This document shows, one piece after another, positions 15,458 to 20,890 of a stretch of 20,890 bases of DNA. The notes below the pieces were generated by a model. The model ran no database searches, was not told where the DNA came from, and saw nothing but the letters and a program-made list of their open reading frames with translations. This stretch comes from Methanobacteriota archaeon. GTDB lineage: Archaea > Thermoplasmatota > Poseidoniia > Poseidoniales > Poseidoniaceae. The stretch spans positions 1-20,890 of the forward strand of contig JAAZUV010000008.1 of NCBI GenBank assembly GCA_018623995.1. The letters run 5' to 3'. Each line of letters opens with the position of its first letter. The stretch's first letter is position 1. Both the position numbers and the translations under genes were made by a program.

Positions 15458-15474
15458 TTGAATCGAGGATTAAG

Positions 15475-16080
15475 ATGCGAGGAGCTGTTGTTGTGCTTGT
15501 TCTCGCTCTCCTTTCGCAGGTCGCCGTTTCTGCACCATCTGGTATTGGTAAATCTGCGAATGAAGGATGCCTATGTCACGGAGATAGGGATCAATCTACG
15601 ATTGTGTGGATTGAAGGATTGCCCGAATCCTATGAATCGAATACAACCTACAATTTTTCCATCACTGTTGAGTCCGAAACAGTTGCAGCAAATCCAAATG
15701 GTTCGATTGGAGGGTTCAGAATGTTGGTCGATGGAGGATCCATCACCTTTGATGAATCAGCTGGTTTGATTCAAGAATTGGACGGTGGATGGACACACAC
15801 TGAATCAGGCAACAAGGTTCGAAGTTGGAACCTCTCACTCCAAAGTCCTGAAGACAATGCATCGTATGTTGATTTCACAGTATACGGCAACGCTGTGAAT
15901 GGTAATCAAGCAAGTTCTGAAGATGCGTGGAACAGCCTCAGTCTACGATTGCCTGGTGTAGAGTTCGATGGTGAAATTTTTTCAGACCAAGCAGATGGGT
16001 TCAGCCCGATGGACTACACCGTTGGTTTGGTCTCGATGATTGCACTCGTAGGGTTGCTGATCATCACATTGCGTGACTGA
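15475..16080 (+). CDS. Secreted/anchored protein of the choice-of-anchor V (reeler-like) type with CxCH motif
   Basis: 201 residues. An N-terminal signal peptide (MRGAVVVLVLALLSQVAVSA, cleavage likely after A20) is followed by GCLCHG at 31-36, then a beta-rich extracellular domain (YNFSITVESETV, GGFRMLVDGGSI, WNLSLQSPED, ASYVDFTVYGNAVNG) and a C-terminal membrane helix (about 182-198, VGLVSMIALVGLLIITL). The order signal peptide, Cys/His motif, reeler-like beta sandwich and C-terminal anchor matches bacterial choice-of-anchor V proteins, where the motif is usually CxxCH. Here only one residue separates the cysteines. Probably faces outside the cell. The frame opens at an upstream TTG, but ATG 15475 begins the signal peptide. 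Ends one base before the ftsZ stop. Confidence 0.7.
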   Translation: MRGAVVVLVLALLSQVAVSAPSGIGKSANEGCLCHGDRDQSTIVWIEGLPESYESNTTYNFSITVESETVAANPNGSIGGFRMLVDGGSITFDESAGLIQELDGGWTHTESGNKVRSWNLSLQSPEDNASYVDFTVYGNAVNGNQASSEDAWNSLSLRLPGVEFDGEIFSDQADGFSPMDYTVGLVSMIALVGLLIITLRD

Positions 16081-17214
16081 TCAATTGACAAATTCAATTG
16101 TACTGCTCCGTAGTGCTTTGAGCTGACGACGTTCCGAGGATCCGTGAATTTGTTCGCTCTTGACACCTGTAAGTACGAGCATGACGCGAATCTCATCATC
16201 CAGTGTTTCATCAACAGCAGTTCCCCAGATGATTTTTGCATGAGGCGAGATACGCTCTGTGATGATTTGAGCACAACGTTCCGCCTCTCCTAATGTGAGA
16301 TTGTTGCCTCCGACGACATTGATGAGCGCACCGCGAGCATCGCTGAAGTCGAGATCAAGTAAGGGCGAATGCAGGGCTTCCAATGTAGCTTCTTCAGCTC
16401 TTCCGGGTCCAGAACCTGCACCGAGACCAATCATCGCCACCCCAGCTCCTGAGTGAATGACGGCTTTGAGATCCTCGAAGTCAAGATTCACCATTCCATC
16501 TCGCGTGAGCAATTCAGTGACACCGATGATGGAACGAACGAGGAGTTCATCTCCAACTCGGAATGCACTCGCGAGTGGAAGATCCTTCACGCCTTCGATT
16601 TCGAGAAGGCGCTCGTTTGGAATCACGAGAATTGTATCGCAGTGTTCACGGAGGCGCTCAAGACCCCATTCCGCATTTTCTTTGCGTGTCGCTCCTTCGG
16701 ATTTGAACGGATAGGTGACTACGGCGATGGTCATCGCACCCTGTTCTTTTGCTAGTCGTGCGATATGGCCTGCTGCTCCAGTACCGGAACCTCCCCCCAT
16801 ACCTGCGGCAATGATCGCAAGCTGTGTATCGGTGGTGATGCCTCGCAGTGCCATTTCGGATTCAAGAGCTGCAGCTTCGCCTTTTGTTGGATCGCCTCCT
16901 GCTCCTCTACCTCGTGCAGTTCGTCCAATCAGAACTTTGTGTTCGAGAGGAGACATAAGGAGTGCTTGAGCATCTGTATTGATGGCGTAGCCCGTAACGA
17001 ATGAGTTCTCAAACAGGCCTTCAGCATCGAGCCGACCGACTGCGTTGCAACCAGCACCGCCGACTCCGTACACACGAATCCGAGGCTGAAGCGATTCAAG
17101 CAATGCACGAAGCTCTTCGTCAGTTCCTTGGCCGTTTGGTTGTGGATCGAGTTGAGGTACAATTTCCTCATCAGATAGTTCCAAAACTCGTTCAATCAAA
17201 TGGCGCATGGCCAT
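16081..17214 (-). CDS. ftsZ: Cell division GTPase FtsZ
   Basis: 377 residues. Tubulin-like GTPase that polymerises at midcell. GTP-binding signature GMGGGSGTG at 138-146, VGGAGCNAVGRL at 51-62, AINTDAQAL at 78-86, and the T7 synergy loop NLDFEDLK at 243-250 that completes the active site of the neighbouring subunit (D245, D248). The N-terminal extension of about 45 residues is acidic, and the C-terminus ends RSSTIEFVN without a recognisable bacterial-style FtsA/ZipA-binding peptide. It is canonical FtsZ rather than CetZ, judging by the NLDFxDLK loop. ATG 17214 has a second ATG 6 bases in; GTTAGGATG upstream is a weak Shine-Dalgarno sequence, and ATTCAAG near 17236 may be the TATA element. radA lies 71 bases upstream on the same strand. 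Confidence 0.96.
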   Translation of the reverse strand: MAMRHLIERVLELSDEEIVPQLDPQPNGQGTDEELRALLESLQPRIRVYGVGGAGCNAVGRLDAEGLFENSFVTGYAINTDAQALLMSPLEHKVLIGRTARGRGAGGDPTKGEAAALESEMALRGITTDTQLAIIAAGMGGGSGTGAAGHIARLAKEQGAMTIAVVTYPFKSEGATRKENAEWGLERLREHCDTILVIPNERLLEIEGVKDLPLASAFRVGDELLVRSIIGVTELLTRDGMVNLDFEDLKAVIHSGAGVAMIGLGAGSGPGRAEEATLEALHSPLLDLDFSDARGALINVVGGNNLTLGEAERCAQIITERISPHAKIIWGTAVDETLDDEIRVMLVLTGVKSEQIHGSSERRQLKALRSSTIEFVN

Positions 17215-17285
17215 TATCTTGATTCATCCTAACTTGAATGTATTGCACCAAACTTCCATCACGGAAGCGATTTTAGCACACCGAA

Positions 17286-18332
17286 TCAGTCACGGAGACC
17301 TTCTTGTGTGACCTGGTAGACGCACTCGCCGTCCGGTAGGTTTGGAGAGTCAACAAGTCGTGCAATTCGTCGGCCACCTTTCGCTTTCCGAAGGTAAAGT
17401 CGGAAGGTTGAGGCGTGAGCAAGAACGTGGCCACCGATAGGCTTGGTTGGGTCTCCCCACATGGCGTCAGGCTTAGAGTGGACTTGATTTGTTACCAGAA
17501 CAAGTGCATTGTTGACATCAGCGAGTTGCTTGAGGTCCTTGAGGTGACGATTCAATTTTTGTTGCCGGTTTGCAAGCATGCCACGACCAATAAATTCTGC
17601 ACGGAAGTGACTTGTAAGCGAATCGACGATGATCATCTTGACATTGAGCCCCTTGCTCATGCGCTTGATTTCTTCAGCTAGAAGCATTTGATGTGCAGAG
17701 TTGTATGCACGCGCAACGTGGATTCGACTCAAGACCGTGTCTGGATCAAGACCATGGCCACGGGCCATCTGCGTAATTCGCTCCGGACGGAATGTGTCCT
17801 CAGTATCGATGTAGAAGACATCGCCATCAAAACCACCGTCCTCGATTGGCATGGTGCAGTTGACAGCGAGCTGGTGTCCAATCTGGGTCTTCCCGGAACC
17901 GAATGCACCGTACACTTCGACGAGTGCTTGTGTTTCGAATCCTCCTCCGAGGAGATCGTCAATCGACTGTACTTTGGATGAGAGTTTCTGAACTTCTCGA
18001 CGACGGTCGAGGAGCGCTACACCGGAAACGAAACCACCGATGTTCGCCATTTTCTTGGCAGCGTTGATGATCTTCCCAGCAACTGCTTCACCAAGTTCAG
18101 CTTGTTCCGCAAGGTCTGCAGGCGACATGACAGCAAGGGAGAGGAGTTCGTCGAATCCAGCTTCTCGGAGTTTTTCAGCTGTTGCTGGGCCAACTCCAGG
18201 TAGGTCCTCGATTTTGACTTCGGGAACCTCTTCATCTACGACTTCCATTGGTACCACTTCGTCTTCAGTAAGGACTTCATTCTTCTTACTTGTTGTTTTC
18301 TTCTTTGTTTTTGTGCTCATTGTATCACTCAT
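17286..18332 (-). CDS. radA: DNA repair and recombination protein RadA
   Basis: 348 residues. Archaeal Rad51/RecA homologue that forms the filament for strand exchange. A Lys-rich N-terminus (TKTKKKTTSKK) precedes a helix-hairpin-helix domain (IEDLPGVGPATAEKLREAGF, 41-60). A linker with FVSG (101-104) is in the place of the FxxA polymerisation motif. The ATPase core has Walker A GAFGSGKT at 142-149, catalytic E178 in YIDTEDTFRPER, Walker B MIIVD at 233-237, and the loop containing NQVHSKPDAMWGD. The intein-prone P-loop is uninterrupted. TTGATATACC at 18351-18360 puts the start of transcription at ATG 18332. The lipoprotein gene lies upstream and ftsZ 71 bases downstream on the same strand. 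Confidence 0.97.
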   Translation of the reverse strand: MSDTMSTKTKKKTTSKKNEVLTEDEVVPMEVVDEEVPEVKIEDLPGVGPATAEKLREAGFDELLSLAVMSPADLAEQAELGEAVAGKIINAAKKMANIGGFVSGVALLDRRREVQKLSSKVQSIDDLLGGGFETQALVEVYGAFGSGKTQIGHQLAVNCTMPIEDGGFDGDVFYIDTEDTFRPERITQMARGHGLDPDTVLSRIHVARAYNSAHQMLLAEEIKRMSKGLNVKMIIVDSLTSHFRAEFIGRGMLANRQQKLNRHLKDLKQLADVNNALVLVTNQVHSKPDAMWGDPTKPIGGHVLAHASTFRLYLRKAKGGRRIARLVDSPNLPDGECVYQVTQEGLRD

Positions 18333-18350
18333 GCCAAACCAGTGGCTGAG

Positions 18351-18360
18351 GGTATATCAA
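18351..18360 (-). promoter_or_regulatory. radA: TATA-like box for radA
   Basis: Read on minus, TTGATATACC is centred about 24 bases before ATG 18332, with no Shine-Dalgarno sequence between, consistent with a leaderless radA transcript. A 6-base AT-rich inverted repeat (CAAATT 18374-18379 / AATTTG 18388-18393) lies just upstream and could be a regulatory site. Confidence 0.55.
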
Positions 18361-18436
18361 GCGAAGAATGGGACAAATTGTTTACGAAATTTGAACAAAA
18401 ACTCGGTCATCGCCGCGCGATAGCGGTTTTCACTTT

Positions 18437-19258
18437 TCATTCACTTTCAGAATTCTCTTCTTCAGATTCATTCTCTTGCTGATATGGGTTTGGTTCAGAT
18501 TCTTCCTGCTCGTAAAGAATGTCGATGATGTGATTGATGTTCACTCGGTCTGTCCCCTGGTCAATGGTAACCGCCAAATCGTGCACGCCTTTGTCAGGAA
18601 AGTTCAGATCAAAATCCCACGTGCCTGATTGTCCATCAGGAATCTGTTCTGTGTTGCTCCCTTTGCTGTTTGATTCAGGGTCTGTAAGATCCCATGTGAC
18701 AGTGACAGGACTTCCCGGGGCGGTGAGGATGCTCGGATTCTCAACAACAGATGCAACTACGACCTGCTTTGGATTGGAATCTTCGTTTCCTGGAGTCGTG
18801 TTGATTTCCATTGTATCTGGATCTGCTGAGTTGGCTTCGCTCCATTCAATCGAATGTTCGACTCGGAGTACAACCGTCATGTTCGCAGTATTGTCGTTGA
18901 TGTCGGTTGCAGCGAGGATGACTGCATACATCCCATGAATTTGGTATTCGACGTCGATGCTTGCTGATTCAGATGCATCGATGCTGATGATTGAGCGACC
19001 GTCGCCTGGGTCAAGCGTGAATGTCTTCAGGCCATAGTCGGATGTTGTTCGGGCAAAATCAAAACTGAAGGTAACTCCAGTAAATGAGATTTGAGAGCCG
19101 CCGATGAACGATTGTTGGATCGTTCCATTGGTTGCATCGTAATGCACAACCAAGTCAATGAGTTCTTTCTGATCTGAATCGTCGTCTCCAAAACAGCCAG
19201 CAAGCATCGAGCACAACAAGAGCGATGACAACAAGACAACCCCTGCTCGTCCGCCCAT
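18437..19258 (-). CDS. Secreted lipoprotein with PKD-like domain
   Basis: 273 residues. A signal peptide ends in the lipobox LAGC with C22 as the likely lipidated residue, followed by an acidic linker (FGDDDSDQ). About 85-135 resembles a PKD fold (LDPGDGRSIIS, then YQIHGMYAVILAATDINDNTANM). A second beta-rich segment (PVTVTWDLTDPES; GTWDFDLNFPDKGVHDLAVTID) looks like a further Ig/PKD-type domain. The C-terminus is strongly acidic (ENESEEENSESE). Such proteins sit on the outside of the cytoplasmic membrane and usually bind other proteins or polysaccharides. TTCTTCAAGG near 19284 may be its TATA-like element. 104 bases separate it from radA on the same strand. Confidence 0.8.
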   Translation of the reverse strand: MGGRAGVVLLSSLLLCSMLAGCFGDDDSDQKELIDLVVHYDATNGTIQQSFIGGSQISFTGVTFSFDFARTTSDYGLKTFTLDPGDGRSIISIDASESASIDVEYQIHGMYAVILAATDINDNTANMTVVLRVEHSIEWSEANSADPDTMEINTTPGNEDSNPKQVVVASVVENPSILTAPGSPVTVTWDLTDPESNSKGSNTEQIPDGQSGTWDFDLNFPDKGVHDLAVTIDQGTDRVNINHIIDILYEQEESEPNPYQQENESEEENSESE

Positions 19259-19358
19259 GGCACTACTTGTAGGTCATCCTTGAAGAAGACAGTGCCGAAA
19301 GAAGATGAAAAAATACCACATCGGTGGTTTCAAAGGGAAGGACTGTGGCGTTTGAATC

Positions 19359-19436
19359 AGCGAGGTGGGGTAGTCTGGATATCCCGTCGGGCTCATAACC
19401 CGGAGATCGATGGTTCAAATCCATCCCTCGCTACCA
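19359..19436 (+). tRNA. Initiator tRNA-Met (CAU) with encoded CCA
   Basis: A full cloverleaf can be drawn. The acceptor stem AGCGAGG (19359-19365) pairs perfectly with CCTCGCT (19426-19432). The anticodon stem TCGGG/CCCGG flanks loop CTCATAA with CAT at 19394-19396. The T arm is GATGG-TTCAAAT-CCATC. The discriminator A is 19433 and CCA (19434-19436) is encoded. The A1:U72 pair and three consecutive G:C pairs next to the anticodon loop mark it as the archaeal/eukaryal initiator rather than the elongator. No intron is present. TTTCAAAG near 19329-19335 is a candidate TATA element. The stop codon of the convergent unknown gene begins two bases after the CCA. Confidence 0.95.
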
Positions 19437-19437
19437 C

Positions 19438-20169
19438 TCAAGAATACTGATAGTAGTCGTGTTTCGGTTGCAAGGAATCCATGGCGGATTGCAGCCGTTC
19501 ATTTGCAGCTTGAATCCCATTGGCGATTTCATCGCATTCTTTGCGGATCCGTTGGGCTTGTTCAGCACACTCTTTGTGTCCATGTGAACATGTTTCAAGA
19601 ATGGCCAACACTGGGTCAATTTGACTTCCCGGTGCATGTTCGGGTTTCAGATGGTACGCTCCGTTTTCCAAGATAACAGGGCCCGCAGATTGCACCGCAA
19701 TCGCGAGTGTCTTGCAGAGTTTGGTCTTCGCTCCATCGATTTGGCATGCTGCAACGAGAGCAGCGATGTTCCCTTGCATCTCCTTGTGTGCTTTCAAATA
19801 GAATTTTTTCGCCTTGGATGTTTTTCCTGCTTTCGCAAACACGTTTCCAATGGTACGGTAGTCCTGCTCAATCGGTGTTAGTTTGGAAAGGAGTGTTGGT
19901 GCGGTTTGTGCAAGGATTTTTTCCAATTTTTTCCGTTCGCGTAGGAGAACAGACGTTGCTTGAATGGCAAGTTTGCTCTTGCAGCGTATCGATAGGACTT
20001 CGGCCAAAATTCGAACGCCTTTGACGAGCAATGTTTGTGTTGCCCCATCTCGCTGTTTGTTGGCGAGTAACATGGATGTGAACTCGCTTGCCATGACTTC
20101 GACCATTTCATGTCGCTCTTCTTCGAAGTATCGAATCATCTGCGCAAGCGTCTGATTCGGATCGGACAT
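19438..20169 (-). CDS. Helical protein of unknown function
   Basis: 243 residues, not recognised. Nearly all helical, with a TPR-like stretch (DYRTIGNVFAKAGKTSKAKKFYLKAHKEM), then a Cys-containing region (AACQIDGAKTKLCKTLAIAV; LETCSHGHKECAEQAQRIRKEC) and a C-terminal coiled-coil-like helix (IQAANERLQSAMDSL). Whether the cysteines bind metal cannot be told. A TTG at 20178 also opens the frame; ATG 20169 is preferred, with GAGGTG about 16 bases upstream. It starts 18 bases after the RAM-domain gene and is probably co-transcribed with it. Its stop codon nearly touches the initiator tRNA. Confidence 0.6.
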   Translation of the reverse strand: MSDPNQTLAQMIRYFEEERHEMVEVMASEFTSMLLANKQRDGATQTLLVKGVRILAEVLSIRCKSKLAIQATSVLLRERKKLEKILAQTAPTLLSKLTPIEQDYRTIGNVFAKAGKTSKAKKFYLKAHKEMQGNIAALVAACQIDGAKTKLCKTLAIAVQSAGPVILENGAYHLKPEHAPGSQIDPVLAILETCSHGHKECAEQAQRIRKECDEIANGIQAANERLQSAMDSLQPKHDYYQYS

Positions 20170-20187
20170 ACCAAACAAGAAAACACC

Positions 20188-20430
20188 TCACTGTCCATGC
20201 TTTGCTGCCGTCAGGGTTGTTGTTTCAACAACTCCTGATATGGTACGAACGTTTCGTAAAACGAGGTCCGATAATTGTGAAAATTCGTCGACGACCACCT
20301 TGCAATACACATCGTATTCGCCAAATAGCACCATGGCCTCTTCGATTTCAGGCATCTCGCTGAGTTCGTTGACAACGTCTTGCTCTCGGCCGGGCTCCGT
20401 CGTGAGTAGGACAAGGGCGATTGCGGCCAT
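20188..20430 (-). CDS. Stand-alone Lrp/AsnC ligand-binding (RAM) domain protein
   Basis: 80 residues, the length of a single RAM domain with no helix-turn-helix. The pattern AAIALVLLTTEPGREQDVVNELSEMPEIEEAMVLFGEYDVY is the beta-alpha-beta half (given here only as its key elements: TTEPGREQDVV, EIEEAMVLFGEYDVY), followed by VVVDEFSQLSDLVLRNVR and the closing strand VVETTTLT. Lrp-family RAM domains bind amino acids and drive oligomerisation. A stand-alone form can modulate full Lrp proteins or act as an independent small-molecule sensor. AATTAAA at 20454-20460 (minus) lies 27 bases before the ATG, so the message is probably leaderless. Divergent from the AK6-like kinase and followed by the unknown helical protein. 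Confidence 0.88.
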   Translation of the reverse strand: MAAIALVLLTTEPGREQDVVNELSEMPEIEEAMVLFGEYDVYCKVVVDEFSQLSDLVLRNVRTISGVVETTTLTAAKHGQ

Positions 20431-20453
20431 AGCATACCATTCGAAACCTCATG

Positions 20454-20460
20454 TTTAATT
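20454..20460. promoter_or_regulatory. Shared central TATA element of a divergent promoter
   Basis: TTTAATT on plus (AATTAAA on minus), centred at 20457. It is 27 bases from ATG 20430 on minus and 27 bases from ATG 20484 on plus, the right distance for leaderless transcription in both directions. Confidence 0.5.
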
Positions 20461-20483
20461 CTTCACGTCGTTTGGTTGCTCTG

Positions 20484-20890
20484 ATGAGCATGCAGCCTCG
20501 TGTCATTGCCCTCACCGGTTCGCCAGGAACTGGGAAATCGACGCTCGCCTCACGCTTACGAGAGGAAGGTTTGACGATCATCACACTCGAAGAAGCAGCG
20601 GAAAGCGTTGATGCCCTTTCGGAATTTGAGGCGTTACGCGAGGTCGAACTCTCGAAACTTGCCGAATGGAAATGGGAAGGCGACAGTCACTGCGTGATTG
20701 ATGGTCATCTTTCCCATCACTGCCCAATCGATGCTGTAATTGTACTACGGTGCAACCCACTCGAGCTGCGAAACCGGCTTGAACAACGTACGGGTTATGA
20801 GCCTGACAAAATCGAATCGAACGTAGAATGGGAACTCATTTCCGGCGTATGGGCCGATCTTATCTCAGTGCATCCACATGCCAATGTGAT
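20484..20890 (+). CDS. AK6/Fap7-like adenylate kinase (3' end beyond window)
   Basis: At least 135 residues, truncated by the window edge; family members are about 170-190 residues. P-loop GSPGTGKST at 12-20 (IALTGSPGTGKSTLASRL), a Walker-B-like CVIDGHLSHHCP, then DAVIVLRCNPLELRNRLEQR and GYEPDKIESNVEWELI, the AK6 signature in which KIxENV is conserved. Homologues are adenylate kinases that also act as ATPases in small-subunit rRNA maturation with Rps14/uS11. Two in-frame ATGs (20484, 20490) exist; the first is exactly 27 bases from the shared TATA element. The EL(I/V)DEYDEE stretch typical of Fap7 is here EFEALREVELSK-like, so the regulatory region is divergent. Confidence 0.88.
   Translation, partial: MSMQPRVIALTGSPGTGKSTLASRLREEGLTIITLEEAAESVDALSEFEALREVELSKLAEWKWEGDSHCVIDGHLSHHCPIDAVIVLRCNPLELRNRLEQRTGYEPDKIESNVEWELISGVWADLISVHPHANV

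Noticed and set aside
15568..15582. Heme c attachment site in the secreted protein
   Set aside because: The motif is CxCH, not CxxCH; standard covalent heme attachment is not supported.
17253..17267. Hairpin CTTCC-ATCAC-GGAAG between radA and ftsZ as a radA terminator
   Set aside because: Only a 5-base stem with a short T-run after it on minus; not distinguishable from chance, although radA termination must occur around here or read into ftsZ.
1..20890. CRISPR array, insertion sequence, integrase, prophage or defence island
   Set aside because: No direct-repeat array, transposase, integrase, terminal repeats or defence-type gene was seen, and base composition and coding style look even throughout.

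Overview
The window looks like a piece of a marine planktonic euryarchaeal genome, most likely Marine Group II (Poseidoniales, Thermoplasmatota) or a close relative. This is inferred from gene content, not from a database search. Archaeal marks are a RadA recombinase, an AK6/Fap7-type kinase, an initiator tRNA-Met with an A1:U72 pair, a stand-alone Lrp/AsnC ligand-binding domain, and TATA-like elements about 22-29 bases upstream of many start codons with no leader. Central metabolism is mixed with bacterial-looking enzymes: a malic enzyme/phosphotransacetylase fusion, an E. coli-like NADP isocitrate dehydrogenase, an RlmH-type SPOUT methyltransferase and OsmC. That mix is common in these archaea.

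Layout. 1-2305: almost complete malic enzyme-PTA fusion (+). 2266-4185: three-gene minus-strand cluster (small unknown protein, PTGES2-like GST, degenerate membrane-anchored FGE-like protein). 4257-5492: RlmH-type methyltransferase and a membrane/TPR-like protein (+). 5564-7099: small two-helix membrane protein, DUF2203 protein and PduO-type cobalamin adenosyltransferase (+). 7096-7500: Nudix hydrolase (-). 7602-8585: DHH phosphoesterase (+). 8582-9046: DUF4079/cytochrome b561-like membrane protein (-). 9162-12554: a 1130-residue helical-repeat protein ending in a PIN nuclease domain (+). 12549-14451: methyltransferase and isocitrate dehydrogenase operon (-). 14501-14887: OsmC (+). 14878-15423: unknown acidic protein (-). 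15475-16080: secreted CxCH protein with a C-terminal anchor (+). 16081-18332: FtsZ and RadA (-). 18437-19258: PKD-like lipoprotein (-). 19359-19436: initiator tRNA-Met (+). 19438-20430: unknown helical protein and a stand-alone RAM domain (-). 20484-end: AK6/Fap7-like kinase (+, runs off the window).

The genome is very compact. No gap exceeds about 120 bases. Convergent genes touch or overlap by 4-40 bases, and divergent start codons lie as little as 50-72 bases apart, apparently sharing one central promoter element. Internal operon genes tend to have Shine-Dalgarno-like sequences (GST, Nudix, cobalamin adenosyltransferase, DUF4079, methyltransferase), whereas many first genes look leaderless. 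No mobile element, CRISPR array or recognisable defence island was seen. The least explained items are the giant PIN protein, the cysteine-free FGE-like membrane protein, the CxCH secreted protein and the symmetric bidirectional promoters, one of which carries a perfect 10-base inverted repeat.
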